A stretch of DNA of 64,000 bases from assembly GCF_963678975.1 (NCBI RefSeq), contig NC_089275.1, positions 11,811,682 to 11,875,681 on the forward strand, read 5' to 3'. Origin of the DNA: Dysidea avara. Lineage: Eukaryota; Porifera; Demospongiae; Dictyoceratida; Dysideidae. Shown in pieces: positions 1 to 14,900 of this stretch. Positions within the stretch are counted from its first letter, which is position 1, and every line of letters starts with the position of its first letter. Both the position numbers and the translations under genes were made by a program. The notes beneath the pieces are model-generated. The model was not told the DNA's origin. It worked only from the letters and a program-made list of their open reading frames with translations, and searched no databases.

Positions 1-366
1 TATAACAGAAAAATTAGGTAGCTATCAAACAAGACTCATACCCATTCACTCTGTGCGAAGGTAGAACAAGTGAACTTATCAGGCAGCTGGGGTATGAAAT
101 GGGATTGACAGAGCTAGCCACGGATCTATGTAATACTCAAAGAGTAGCTATCTACAGCGTAAAAAAAGTTTCCCTCAGCAGTATTCATTAACCAGCACAT
201 AATCATGTTAAACCACAGAAGCCTCACACTTCAAACATGGGTATTTATAGCTATGATTAATCTTCAGGTTACTGAGCTATATAGGAGGGTAATGACCCAG
301 AACAAGATCTAAACTTTAACTGTGTAGCTATAACCTTCTGATTGTGAAGTTTCACAGTATTGATAA
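1..366. other. No gene seen
   Basis: AT-rich sequence without a supported exon. It ends at the TAA that flanks the first Harbinger-like element. Confidence 0.5.
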
Positions 367-1479
367 GGCCACTCCAAGTCATACCTTAGTTTCTGGTCAC
401 TCCCAAGCCTACAAATGGATGCGGGCGGGCGGATGATCAGGACTTCAGGACTATAGACTCTACTGTGACAATATATTGTATGGTATTATTATTTGCTCAA
501 TTTAGCAAATTCATGTTGATTTTAACCAACAACATAAGTAGTTGTGCTTCGGCAAAAAATGCACTAGGAAAGTTGTTGATGGATCATGGCTAGCTATACA
601 CTGATGTATAGCATTTAAGTATATATTTATTTATTGATTTAGAATATACTATAGGAAATGTTTTGCTCATGTAGCTACTTATGCTTTCCAAGTGAAATAA
701 ATGTCTCATTAGCTATGTCAGGAAAGTATTACTATGACTTATAGCTAAGTTGTTCATATGATCATGATACACAATGAAATTTAACTTCTATTTTCACATC
801 AGAAATTCTTCATTCAAATGTAAAGTCTTAGCCCACTAGCTATGTGTTTCCAGCCTTCTATTCAGTAACCTTGAGAAAAGTAACTGTCAAAGTTTTGAGT
901 CATTGAGTGCTCCAGACTACTGTTTTTTAGTGATCATCTGGGAATGTTTAAACTATAAGGGTTTCTACTTGCCAATCTAATTTTAGTTATGGAAAAGTTT
1001 AAGCTTAAGCTCACCGAATGTTGCCGGCTTTCCATACCCCTGTAGTGTTCAGTGATAAGGAATTAGACTAATCATTAGAGGACTACATTTGAATTATAAA
1101 GTTAAAGCTATGGCCCATCTGCATGGACTAGTAGTTAATGCTACTGAAATTACTTTGGTTACAGAAGCATTAGTAACAGTTATAATCTGAACAGCTATAT
1201 AATCAAGGACAAAACTAGCTATAGTTAGAAACATTTTATTAGTGTGGCATATATACCTAATATATACCTAATATTAGAGTTAAGAGTAGTGTGACTGCTC
1301 TATTGGAATCCCTGAATGCTCTATTAGAGTATATCGATCTTTTGCAGTAAAAAATAAGTGTCTTGCTGGGTCACGTGCACTTAAGCACCTGTAATATTAA
1401 TAATAGTCCTCATAAACTAGGGTTTCAGGTTTACCATGCGGGCGGGTGACCAGAAACTAAGGTTTGACTTGGTGTGGCC
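367..1479. mobile_element. Harbinger-like MITE, 1.1 kb copy
   Basis: The element is bounded by inverted repeats of about 34 bp with about 32 matches: the left end begins GGCCACTCCAAG and the right end closes with its near-complement CTTGGTGTGGCC. Both sides are flanked by TAA (364-366 and 1480-1482). A 3-bp TWA duplication is typical of PIF/Harbinger elements. No transposase reading frame is visible inside, so it is non-autonomous. It carries a CTCTAATAGAG-type repeat at 1290-1341. Two shorter relatives lie at 17765-18112 and 20889-21251. Confidence 0.7.
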
Positions 1480-2518
1480 TAAATAAATAGCTACGTAAAT
1501 AAGTAAATTGCCTCCCACACAAAATGACTGCACTGGGAACTGCAACACGACTGTTAGTAATACTTAGTATTACATATAATTTCCAAATGTCATGCTCAGA
1601 ATAAATACTCTCTGACACTGCAGAGTTACTGAACTGCCGGCGGACGCCGGGTCATGCACGGTGACCACCGGCGTCCCCATTACCAATACAAAGACTGGTA
1701 GTTGAATTTAGTTGATACCTGGCGATGATAATCTCCCCGGCGTAGCCAAAGTTGTATCATCAAGCTCTCCAAATCTTCAAGGTCATGATGGCCTATTTCC
1801 GCTCGTTCTAATTGAGAGTATAAACGCCTCTAAAATTATTTAATAAGTCAGATTTATGTGTTCTACTTTTAGTGCAAGAAATATGTATGATCCTGTGTTC
1901 CAAGCTAGCTATTTGTTTCATTCCTTATATAGCTAGCTATACCTGTGTTAATTGCATCATATAGACTAATATTGGCCCTGCTAACATTATCTTTGATTCG
2001 TGCATGTAACTAGCTAGCTACCTACCTATGCATTTTCTTATCTGACTCTAGCTACACAGTAAAGAATCAATCAATAATTCCAGCAGGTGGTAGCTACTTA
2101 CTCATGAGCAGCTAACGTGCTTATAGATTCTGAAGGCTCAATGTGCATCTCAACATTCTACTGATGAGTTGGCGGGTAGCCATTAGCTACAGGTATTCCA
2201 GTATGGACCATCCCCTACAAATATGAATGTGTTTGAATCACTACATGTACATAATTCAGGTATCAATCTTCTCCTTCCTACCCCATTGTATAATGTACTG
2301 ATTCTTCAGTATAGCTATATATACACTGAGCAACCATGTAGCTACAGGCAAACATTCATGAGGATATCCTTAGTGAGATCCTACATCTGTAATCTGCCAC
2401 TTCATAGCTACTAGCAATCAAGCACCTGCATGGATCCCTGTGTGTACTATATACAACACTTCATAAAATTAGGCAGAAGAAAAGACAATCAATAACTGTA
2501 CATAGTTGTGCATTTAAA
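1480..2518. other. Downstream flank of Death/ankyrin gene, no gene seen
   Basis: Lies beyond the stop codon of the minus-strand gene. The only distinct structure is a GC-rich inverted repeat at 1642-1676. Short open frames here look like chance. Confidence 0.4.
1642..1676. repeat. GC-rich perfect hairpin
   Basis: GGACGCCGG (1642-1650) and CCGGCGTCC (1668-1676) are perfect 9-bp complements around a 17-bp loop, standing out in AT-rich DNA. It could be a transposon end or a structured promoter or terminator element; no function is assigned. Confidence 0.6.
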
Positions 2519-2929
2519 TTATATTATGTTTACATAAGTAGCAAAAGTTTGTGTCATCCAAACATCAAAATCAATGTCTGCAAGACAGTCAACAGATAAC
2601 AACACAAAGTGATATACTATAAACTGTTACTTGATAAAATGTTTCTCTTCCCTCTGCTTCATCTCTATAATGGAGAACCATACATGGATCACACACATCA
2701 CATGATATATCACTATATCCTCACCTAGTTCATGAGATGATGCTCCATTACCACTAGCACTTGTGTGATCACTGATGGTGCTATTCTGTTTAGTGGTGGA
2801 GGATGATGGATTACTACCATATCCTGATGACCAGCTGCTACTGGTATGACTCAGTTTTGGAAAAGCAGAAACTATTTGTTCCACCGATTGTGATTGCTCT
2901 AACACTCTACTAATCTCTATTTGTGTTGC
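2519..2929 (-). CDS. Terminal exons, Ser-rich tail
   Basis: Exon 2929-2725 follows a cag acceptor and ends at a strong donor (AG then GTGAGG). It encodes a Ser/Thr/Asn-rich segment (SSSWSSGYGSNPSSST). Exon 2577-2519 follows a cag acceptor, joins in frame and ends FATYVNII then TAA. The last exon is only 19 codons, so it rests on splice-site and phase agreement. Confidence 0.6.
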
Positions 2930-5900
2930 CTGTAATGCAATTGATACGCTTATATAGGTAATACCAATTGCAAGTTCTGTAGCAACATATGCATATCAAT
3001 ACACTAGTACATCATTGGATCATACAGAATTTCTGTCTTTTTAGTCAAACTGCCTTTAATGTCTTAGGTAATAGACAACAGTGCAATTTTTATAGTATAA
3101 TTATCTCTAACACTTTATTTTCGCAACTTGCATGCAATGATCACTATATACAGCTCTGTATTAGCAACACAGAATTTAAGTGTCCATTTTCATGATCACT
3201 ACTTGGTTAATTTGTTCTGGCACATACACATATTTATAAGGCATATAACACCTAGCTACAAGGTTTGAAACAACTATAGTATTATCTTAAACTGTACTGG
3301 AAAATTCCAGTCCATTTTAAGTTTACTTTTTGGTACTGTAGCTAGTCAAGTTACAAAATAATAGTAGCTGAGAAACTTTTTAAAATATGCAATGTATAAA
3401 TATAAAAAAGTTGTTGGTAGAATGAACAGGCTCAGAACTCATTTCAAATACACTATACGTAGCTATTTACCTGATCCAAGCATGTAGTATCAAATCTAGG
3501 TTCATTCACAATACACTGCACAACATCTCTCTTGCCATGTTTTAGTGCCAAGTGTAGTGGCGTTCTGCCTTTCTGGTGGATGATCATCAACACAGCAGAA
3601 AACAAAATCACTATCACACTAATTACACATGTTATTTGAGTACATCTACACAATTACATATTATATCATAGCCACAACTTTATGCATGCAATATACATAA
3701 CATGGCAGAAATCTCTGGTAGTCATTGCAATATAATGACCGTGACCAGATTTGGGAAAAGGGGTCTTCCACACACATATCATCCAATTCTACAGTATGAA
3801 CTTGGAAGACATAGAACCCTGAAATTTTCCCCATCCCTTAAGATATGTTGGTGCTCACTACTAACCAAATTTTACTTGTAGTTAATAGTCTTTTCAAATC
3901 TGAAGATGTGGATCGTCAAAATTATTATTAAATTGGATGTGTATGGAAAGCCCTTTTCACAAATTTGGTCACCTTTGTTCCTTTAATTTGAGCATTTACT
4001 CTGTAACTAATGGAAACTTGCAAAGTGCAGTTTGTAATTGTTCAATACAAATTCCTTATGCATCAAAACTGTCATTGTAGGTAAGTCCATCTCACCATTA
4101 GCTGAACATGTATTTCAGCAAATACTATAATTCCTCGCCATAAGAACTTCTTGTTTAAACTATGTCTTTGGTCTCTGTAAGTGCCAAGCATACTCAAGCA
4201 GTACACAAGCACTCATACTAAAACATTTAGATGCATTTTAAGACCCAATATCAAATAGAAATTCCTGGAGGAGCATGCCCCCCAGACCCCCTTAAGATAG
4301 AGTACATTGAACGTATGCAAGCTATGCAAATTGTATTAACCAGTTATCATTCTTCCTAGTCCCCTCATTCCTAATTTTGGCACTACGCCCCTGGTTATAA
4401 TTAAGTCATACCACTACCTTATGGGTCTACAGTTTGCCAATTATTAAACACCAATATGTGGCCATTACCAGCCAACCATGCATGTGTGAAAAAAGGTTTC
4501 CAAGAGATTGATTTTGTTGTTCACCAGTTATAAAGGTTAGACTGATGACAATAAACTATATGAATGATTAGAAACTAGTGAATGTGAAGCTACGTACATA
4601 ATAAACGGTGTACTGTTAGCGAATGGAGTTACTGTACATAAATAGACAATAGTTACCAAGGCAGGTATATACTTAAATAGCAGACATTCAGTCATGTTCT
4701 ATTGTGCAAGTATTAACTATTGTCTGTGATCAATTTGTACAAATGTGTGTATAGAGTGTGAATGCATGTAAACTAATTAACTTTTCAGGCTGATTGAACA
4801 GAAAATGAAAATATAAACTCACGACTGCCTAACAACACATTTCAATTCATTTGTACTTGCACTGTCAACTTTTGCAAGACTCTTTACAAGCAATCTATTA
4901 TTTGTATATAATAAGCAACACACAAACTAAGGATAGGGTTATTTAGTCTTCTCACAAGTCCCTAGTGAAACAGTATCATGAAGACGCCTATTTGTTGACA
5001 AGAAGTCAAAGTTTAGGTCACAATGCAGCTTCCTTTGGTGCATATGTATCTAATCAAAAACACAACTTTTGGAATTTTTGGCATTCACAAGGGATTTAAT
5101 CTCAATGTTCTGACTATCTACATGTTACGTTAATAGCCTTCTTACAGGTCCCTAGTGGGATAGCTTTATGATAGCTATAACGTTGTGTCACAGACCTTAT
5201 CAATATTTCTAGTATGTGCATAATACATAGTTGTACATGTACCTATGTACTAAAACATGCCATAATATGTGCTACATCTCTATATAATAAAAAGTATGTA
5301 AACAAGAATAAGTTTACACTAAAAGGTGTTGTCATTCCACTAGAGTGTTGCAATCATCTATAAGTTTTTACTACTGCATGGGCATAATACAGTGTATGGC
5401 TACAACCAGCAAACGTTAGACCAGCTCAAATTCTTTTAAAACCATAACACTTTCATATTTAGGTTAGTACATAGCGCTTTCACTATTACAACATCTCAAA
5501 ACCTATCTGCATAGCAAACCAAAATGTAAAACTTAATAAAAAAAAAACTATTAGGCCTTTTCAACTATGTATGCATGGTTTGCCTTATCAAAGAATTTGA
5601 GCTCCATAATTATTTTGAATATTATTAGTATCATTATCAATTTTGTCAAAATGACAGGGTCGTACAGAAGGACAAGCCTGCAAACGTACTCCCCACAATT
5701 AAACATACATATAGTAACATTAAATGCACACAAATACAATAACTAAGATGAGACAAATAGCTAATAACAGAGCAATACACAACAGGACAAAAAAAGAGAA
5801 AGTTATTTGAATAGAAATCGGCGAAGGGCAGCATGGAATAGATTTGACTTCTTAATCTGTAGGATGGAATACGGTATGGTGCTCCAAAGAAAAGGGCTGT

Positions 5901-8900
5901 TTACAAAAAAAGTAGATACAATTGGCCGGATCGATAGAGGATGAGATCTAGTTGTGGTTTCGGGTAACTGAAAATGATTGTGAAAAGGTAAAGAGCTTCT
6001 GTGGTGCAGACTATCATGTACATGGCAAATGGAGAAATTCTTGTGGCGCTGCTTGATGGTAGGCCAGTGTAACTCTTGAATACAGTCATCAGAAGATTTA
6101 CTCCTGCAATATGATAATGGATTCCACCTACTATTGGAAGCCCAATGGGCAGCCCTACGTTGTATGGATTCCAAAAGATTTACATTGTTATTGGAGTAAA
6201 GATGCCACACTGGACAGGCATATTCCAGGATAGGCCGGACAATACACTTGTAAGCAATGGACTTAATTGATATTGAAGAGTTGTAGAGACGGGAAGTTTA
6301 ATGATCTAGAAGCCTTAGCTGAAACATATTTACAATGGTCATTTCAATTGAGTTTGGAGTCAACAAGTACACCAAGGTATCATACTACAGGATGATGAGA
6401 AATAGCTGAAGAATCCAGATGATATGATGGTAAGGGTGGAGAACGTTTGTTGGAAATTACAATACTATCACATTTCAGTGGGTTTAAATGCAAGAGCCAC
6501 TTCTTAGCCCACTGGCTATGTTAGACAATCAACCTGTAGCAAAGCAGCATCACTGGAAGAGGATATTTCCTTATAAATAGTGACATCATCTGCAAACAGT
6601 TTGACTTTACTGTGAGCTACTACAGAGGAAATGTCATTGATATATAATAAGAATAATAGAGGACCTAGGACTAAGCCCTGGGGCACACCTGAGGTAACAG
6701 GAAGCCAAGAAGAGAACTGACCATTAACAACAACTCTCTGGTGGCGTCCAGTAAGAAAAGCTCTAAGCCAATTTAAAATGTCACCAGAAATTCCTAGAGC
6801 TTCTAACTTTAACAGCAATCAGGGATGAGAAACAGAGTCAAAAGCCTTTGCTAGGTCAAGAAATACACAGTGAGTACTGTTACGATTCTCTAAAGATACA
6901 GCCCAGTCATTAACTGCTTCTAATAGTAGTGAAACAGTGGAACATTTGTGTCGAAAACCAAACTGACAATCATCAAGGATATTGTGATATTCTAGAGTAG
7001 CAATAAGTCTCTCCATAATTTTGACAACGATGGATGTCAGACTAATTAGATGGTAATTACTTGGAAGACGTTCATCACCCTTCTTATGAACTGGTACAAC
7101 ATTGGCACTAATCCAGTCTAATGGCAATTTACCCGATGACAGTGACTGTTGAAACAGTTGAGCCAATGAAGGAGCAATAAATTCAGCACCCAGCTTCAGT
7201 AATCGTGATGGCAGCAGACCTGGGCCACAGGCCTTGTCACAGTGTAAATTCATCAGTTCCTCATATATGGGTGAATGGATAAGGATTCTTTTAACTTTGA
7301 AACATCAGAGCCATCATCCACTGTGAACACTGAACTAAAGTAAGTATTAAACGCCTCAGCCTTCTGAGAATCCTCAGTCACCTTGGCATTATTATGTAGT
7401 AAAGTAGGTATAGGAGATCTACCACCCTTGGAAGAGTTAAGCCACCTCAAAAATGGTTTAGGAGAGTCAGAATATTGGCTAGAGAGAGAGGAAACATGAG
7501 ACTCAGTGTCCTGTCTTGTTCTGGATTGAACTAAATTGCTAAGCTGTTTGTACTTAGATTTAATAAAATCAGAAGATGGATTTTTGACCATACGATTATA
7601 CAAGCGGCATTTCATTTTAATCAAGTGAATGGTTTCATCAGTAAACCAATGCTTTACTTTGGACTTCTTCCATCGCACCTTAGGAATAGCAGAGTCAGCT
7701 GCACAGAAAAACAAGTCTTTCCACATTGTCCATGACTCATCAATATCATCACTAGAAATACAATTTCAAGGTACACGACTCAAAATTTCATATAAGTGGT
7801 CAAGATCAGTCTTCTTGTAATTATACAAGAGACTTGAGCAATTCATTTGCCTTGGGGAAGTAACAACCAAAACAAACTGAATGGCCTCATGATCAGTTCC
7901 AGGTACGTAGATTATCAACATTGGGAGATGAAACAGTAAGAGAGATAGTTGACCAGTTGATACTAGGTAGATTGAAATCTCCACATAAAACAATTGGGTA
8001 TTTTGACTGAGTGGAAAGTAATGATAAGGTAAGAGAATTCAGTGCTGAAACATCAGAGCCGGGTGAGCGATAAAACGTCCCAAATAAGACAGGCCCAATT
8101 CCAGAAAATAGCTCAAGCCACAGAAGTTCATAATCTGATTCTAAGTCTGAATGACGAACTACTGTTAAGTTGTCTCTCACCAGCACAAGTATTCCACCAC
8201 CATGTCTATTGCGATCAAGACGATGTCCAATGTATGATTGTGGAACTATTAGCGAATTTACAATAGTATTATCTAAAAAGGACTCAGTGATTGCAACAAT
8301 ATCATATTGGAGTGAAGCTAAATAAGCAGCTAAGTCAAGCCATTTAGAAAAAATACTGCGAGCATTCAGGTACAAACAGGTCAGTGCCTCATTAGTAAGT
8401 GGAAATTTAAACGAAGCTGGGGTATCACCAATCTGAACACACCTGGAGCAAAACCATGGAACATCATTTGGAGATTGAACAAATGCATCATATTGACTAT
8501 CACTAATAAGAGGATCACAGCTCACGTGATACCACGTTTCACACATGTCGCACAAAATAGCTCTGTCACAATCTTCAACGTTCACAGAACAAACTCCACA
8601 AGAATATCCAGGGCCAGGATTGAGCGCCACATCGCCACTTAAAATCAGTAGAGTAATAGCAATATTCACAAAGAAAACATTCTTTTTAATGAACACCCGC
8701 AGATAGATCACAGCCAGATATTTCACTAAGCACGGGGGTGCTAATAGAAAACTCACCTTAGAAACTCCACCTGAAATCAAATGTTCGCTGGATTCTCACA
8801 AAGAACTGTTCAAAACCAAGAGCAACAGACCGAGAAAAGGCAAGCTACCCGCCATTCCACCATTTTTTTTTGGGTAGCATTAACGAAGCAAAACATACAA

Positions 8901-11900
8901 CAATCTAGACTCGTGACTAGTTCTAAACTCATGGGTATCATTTATTTACATGTAGCAACGATTTTGTCCTCACCAGAGTCACCACAATTCACATGAAAAG
9001 TTAACCATTGTGACACCTCGGCTCATGGGCGTATGACAAGCTTTCATCTTGATACCACAACCAAACAATTCTTGTATCCATATTAAGTTACCCACCTAAT
9101 ACAAGGCAAATTACTGCTAAGGATATTGAGCGATTCTTTTCTGTCACGCATGCCCAGCCAGTTATCCATCATTTTTGAATTCTCTGAATATGAAGCCAAA
9201 TGGTTATGCCCTCTATTTCTCGATAAATACAATAATAATACTTATTATTATTGTAATTATTGTTTATTACAATAACTGTCTTTTATATTGGAAAACACCA
9301 TATACGTAAGTGGTGTTGGTGTTTGGCAGATCCTCGATGAATTGGCCATTTGAAATCCTACCACAAACAATTGTTTTGAATGAGATTACTTGGACATGAT
9401 TGGCATCAACATATCATAGTTATGAATACACTGTGAAAGTTTCAAGAAAATAATTAAGACAATTGTGCTGGTAAGAATTATTTTTATCGTGGATACTCTA
9501 ATAGAGCCATCAACCACAATAAACTACTCTAATAGAGCAGTCAAGTTGACTCGACCACTTAAAGAATATTATATTCATATGCTTTGCATGTTGCTCCATG
9601 CAGTAACAGTTGCATAACAAAAATCATCTGCTTTTTTGATGTAAAATCCAAGGTGGCAGCCAAGAAGTGGCTGTGATCGTAGGTTAATGGAAAAATTTTA
9701 TAACGACAATTCAGGTGAATTTGTGTTTCCATCTCCAAGTTTTACTAGGAGTCAGCACCAAATTCACCTGAATTGTTGTTATTAAATTTTTTGCCATTAA
9801 TCTACCATCACAGCCATTTCTTGGCTGCCACCTTGCATTTCACATCTTTTTCACCCTGGCCTTTTAGGAGTCACACCTTTTTACAGTTTGGCTACTTTTG
9901 CATAGGTAGATAAAGTGTTCACGGTGTGCAGCTGATAATGTAAAACTAGTTGCTGCTGCCACTTATGCAGATTATTTCCACACCATCTCTCTTTGCTGCA
10001 TAGAAATTATAACCACTAAATCAAGAGTACATAATATGTACTCTTGACTAAAAACTTAACTCTATGTCTTATTACTAACATTAGAGTGTAACACTGTCAT
10101 GTACATACATACCACATCAACTGCATTCACATCTGCTCCAAAGTGGATTAGCAACATTACAATTTGAATGTGGCCCTTTCTTGCAGCATGGTGTAAAGGA
10201 GTCTCATTTTCCTGTAATGATACATATGTACATAGGCAAGTCACATAATGATAAAGATTGAGAAACGATAAATTTTATTTAACCAACAATGAATGTAATT
10301 TTTTGGTGCAATGACACCTAAAAGTCACGGTTTCAATAGCTTTGGGAATCAAGCACTTATAACTATTAAACAACTTATTTCTTGCCATGTTCTATGTACG
10401 TACAATGACTATACTTTTGCAGGCTATTATGCCCCAAGATTTAATGTGCATGTGTGCATGTACATAGACCAGGGGCGGAGAGATGGGGGGGGGGGGGGGG
10501 CAGAGGGGGCAACTGCCCTCCCACTTTCAACAGTGGAGGGGCAGTGCCCCCTCACTTTTTCCAATGCCCAGTTGCCAAAGTAAAGCAACTACTGTAGTCA
10601 TTAGTCAATTTACTTTACCTTGATTTACTGGGATTTGTACTAACTAAAGGTTATGCATGAATGGAATACTGCATGAACCAGTGCTGGGAATGCAGAAGAT
10701 CAATATACTCTAATAGAGCAGTCACCTAACTACTCTAATAGAACATTCAGCGGAATCATATGAGTTGGTCCTGCTATACAATTGATTCAATATGTCTTCA
10801 TTAACACATATATCTATACGTAATCAAGAGCATGAATCTATCTGAAATGCCTTCAATTACTGAAATGCCTTCAATTACTGAAATGCCTTCAATTACTGGT
10901 GTATCTAATTGTACAGTATCTTAATGATAGTCATTGCCATATTCAAGTACACATGTACCACTGAAAATGCTCTCAGATTCAATCTCAAAGCATTCAAATT
11001 TCAAAAGTTTCCTGTGGGGGCATGCCCCAGACCCCCTAGTATTGACATGCTTTGCACACTAAGGTACAGTTAATGATTTTAAAACACTTTGTAACCTACA
11101 GCCATCCCACATGACTTGCCCCCCCCCACTTTAGAGTACTGTTCTCCGCCAAATAATATACAAATAACATATAACTAATATAATAGTAGCAATGCACGTG
11201 GTAATTAATAGTGATACACAACAAACATGCATGCACATTGATTATGCATTAGGTGTCCAGTCAGTCAAATTTGCTTGTTTCTCCTTCAAGCACTTCATAC
11301 CAGTTGGCAAGATTCCTTGCCATCCTACCCCATTCAAGGGGTGAGGAGACAACTTTGCTTTGATACAGTAGCACATAACTATATGACATTACCTGTCATA
11401 AATTTCCATTTGTGCATCATTGGAGACTATATACATAAAGCAAAGCCTCTGTCTGCTGTGGAAATACAGTTGATGCCAACCAGCAATGGGATGCTGGTGC
11501 ATCACTCAGGCACTTGAATTTGTGCAGACAAATCCTCCTGGGGCAGGTTTAGTAACCCGCAGGAGGACTAAAGTTCCACAATGACTCTAATACGACTTAG
11601 CAAGACAAAGACAGTGGAGAATTTGCTTCCCCAATTGACACCAGGCTCCAATGTACAGCTGTGTAGTCTAGAGCAATGTGGTTAAGCTTCTTGCTCAAAG
11701 AAATTACAGAAATACCAACTGGATATTACAGAGCATCGAACCTGAAACCTTGCAATTACCTATCTTCTGGTGCTCTAACTATATTAGGCTATGCATGCTG
11801 AGCTTGCACATGCACACACGCATGTACGTACACATGCTCAAACACATGTATGTACACATGAATGCACACACACACACACACACACATGCACGTACACACA

Positions 11901-14900
11901 CATGCACATGCACACACAGAGACATTCCCACACAACACAACACAACACACTGCTAAGTTTATCTTAAGATTTTTTGTTATCTGCTGCATAGGATAAATAA
12001 CAAATTGTTGTGGTTTAACATACCATATATACACAAGGAGGCGCACTAAACTAGATAGCTGCACAGTTGGTGGCACCTGATATGTGTGAAGTATTATGCA
12101 TGTGAAGTAGCAACATTCCACATGTTACAGCAACCATATCAGTTAAATTAAGCAGTCATGTAGCACAAAAGCAGCTGCCTTCATATGTACAATAGCAGAA
12201 GATAAGCAGTCATGCGGGGAAATTGAATGCTAACTGTCAAGTAATAAACATAATGATATGGTACAGTACTTTAAGGAAAAAAGCACTGGTTAGTATAAAT
12301 ACTACATGTATTGTATATCTCTTTCATGTACAACACATATGGTAGTGATTAACCTTATCAAGTGCTTTCACATTTGCTCCAGATCTGATCAGTGTTTCTA
12401 CCACCTGAACTGGTCCTTTCTTAGCAGCATGATGTAACACAGTCATCTTTCTCTATAATACCATCGTAACAATGTAGGTAAGTATCAATATTATTATTAG
12501 CACTTTACAGTGGCCTGCACTGAAGGTCTGACAGCAACATGTGCTGCAGCCTTTGGATTAACCTAACCTAACAAACTGGAATTGGAGACTTAAAGATTAC
12601 TTGACCTAGCTAACAATAAGGTGAAACAGAAAAGGGCCAAAGAAAGGAAAGTTTTGTTTTATTATTGTTATTAGCACTTTACAGTGACCAGCACTGAAGG
12701 TCTGACAGCAACATGTGCTGCAGCCTTAGGATTACCTAACCTAATTTCAAGGACTTAGACCTAATGACTTGACCTACTGACTGATACGGTGCAATAGAAA
12801 GGGGGCCAAAGTAAGGGAAAAAAATCCCTCCAACCCCAGGATTCGAACTGCAGGTCACCCAATGTCTAGTCGGGGCCACGCTCAGTCTTCCTCCAGGAGG
12901 GATCGATTTTCTTCCTTAAACCTAAAGTCCCTCCTACCCCAGGATTCAAACTGCAGGCCACCCAATGTCTAGTTGAGTGCCACACTCAGTCTCCTCCATT
13001 AATTATATATGAATAACAAAAAAAATAATAATCCATATGCTATGAATAGTAGAGCGGCATAGTGCAATAGTTGTGTACTTTTTGATACAATTATGAAACT
13101 TTCCATATAAATTGTACTGTTTGTGACATATATATATTTGATATATTGCCATTGCATATTTGACTTTTGGTGACCATTTTTGTATTGAAAATTTCTCGTT
13201 TTTGTCTTTATCTCCCTGAGGCATCATTTTGCACAGTTTCAAATTAAAGGTGCTGCTAAAACGAACTACTCAGCTTTTATTTGAAGTCAATAGTGCATTC
13301 CAAAGTTATGATCATTTATATTAGCAACGAAATTCTACGAATTACTTTCCCATTTGTAATTTACACCCCAAGGGCAAAGAATTTTTTTGGCTTTTAAAAT
13401 GACCATAACTTTGTAGTGGAATGAGGTACAGTACTAACTTCAAACAAAATTCAATATAATTCTTAGATCAACACCTTTAATTTGATACTATGTTTTAACA
13501 GTGTGAAATAATGCCTCATGGAGATAAAGATAAAAGATTAATTTTCAATGAAAAAATGGCTGTAAAGGTCACCAAAGGTCAAATCCATGATGGCACCATA
13601 TTGTGGAAAGTTTCATAATTGTATCACAAAGTGCACAAAATGCTCATTTTTTGGTGCTATACCACTCTACTTACTAGAATTTATAGCAATCATCAGGAAA
13701 AAAAAAATCAATTTGTACAGTGACTATATGGAAAGTAAATTACAGGCACCCATTTAATTAATGAAAAGTCATTTGCATGCAACAGGCTATGGAGTTGGGA
13801 ATTATTTCTTGTGTTCACAATTAACCAAGGGATTTGCTCCAATAGAGCAATCACCTATTAGTTTCAGTTAAACATTTACTACTTGCATTGGGAATTTTTA
13901 CTTCCAAAAATCCCCTCCATGCATGCAGTGACCTTTAGCAGTGCCCCCCTTCTTTCTGCCACAGTCAGAGCCAGACCAAATACAGATAGGTTTCTACAAC
14001 CCTGCGTTTTGTGCACTGTGCTATAAAAGTCAATTAAATTACGTTACATACAAAAATAAAGTACTCAGCACTCAGCTTCACTGCTAACATGGTACTCAGT
14101 GAGTTGTACTATTATTGGATGCAAAAATAATATTTCCCTTATACTTCGTTTCCCAGCAGCAATCACATTATAATTATGTATGATCAACACTGATGTGTTC
14201 ACTTTCATTACATAATGCTTACTTACCAAATCCAGTGCATTTACATTTGCTCCATGATTAATGAGCATCTCTACTAGCTGAACATGTCTTCTTTCAATGG
14301 CACATTGTAGTGCAGTTGTGCTGCGCTGCAATAATACAATATATTATTATCATTTAGCATTCAAATACACAAGATGAGTTGCTACACATATGTAACAAAG
14401 TTTACTGAAGTGTACTCCAGTAAGTTAGCCAAATAAAAGTAGGTTATTAGGTTATTGCATAGATATGTATGTCAACACACATGCTGAGTTTTCTAGGGTA
14501 GTTTATGACTATGAGAAATTTAAACTGGTGTGATTCCAAACTTAAGTACTACCATACGTACTTTCTAAACCAGAGGTACAAAACAGTTAAATAAAATGTC
14601 AGTAAAAATATTAATTTTCAATAGAGAGATTTTAGTGTGTCACTTGCTTAATGATAACTAACCCAATCAAGGGCACGAACGTCTGATCCTGATCTAATCA
14701 GCAGTTCAACTACTTGAACATTTCCATTCCAAGATGCATGATGCAAAGCGGTCTTCTTCACCTGGAATAAAAATACATGCAAGCAGTAGAGTAAATATCT
14801 TATATAATAGTTTAATTGTTTTTAGGGCTTGCTTTGATTCATATTTATGTAGGTTCACTACAGGTGATTACTGAAAAGAATGTTAATGTTACATGCACCA

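Larger units (their letters stand above)
5800..8780 (-). mobile_element. Broken CR1/L2-type non-LTR retrotransposon
   Basis: Conserved blocks appear in order on the minus strand. Around 8610-8633 is a 2A-like motif, then a PHD finger (about 8600-8440). An apurinic endonuclease (about 8390-7900) shows LNARS, TES, GGGILVLVR, GTFYRSPGSD and GDFNLP. A reverse transcriptase (about 7250-6560) shows LISLTSIV, DLAKAFDSVSHP, SGVPQG, GPLLFLLYIND and FADD. A C-terminal region (about 6210-5803) follows. The ORF is interrupted by frameshifts and a TGA just after SVSHP (near 6820), so it cannot make a full protein. It lies in sense orientation inside the host gene's intron. Confidence 0.85.

Noticed and set aside
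8042..8266. Plus-strand frame of 74 codons
   Set aside because: Antisense of the LINE endonuclease.
10841..10897. CRISPR-like array
   Set aside because: Three abutting repeats without spacers: a simple tandem repeat in a eukaryotic genome.
11678..12121. Open frames on both strands rich in His/Thr or Cys/Val
   Set aside because: They are translations of a (CA)n microsatellite region.
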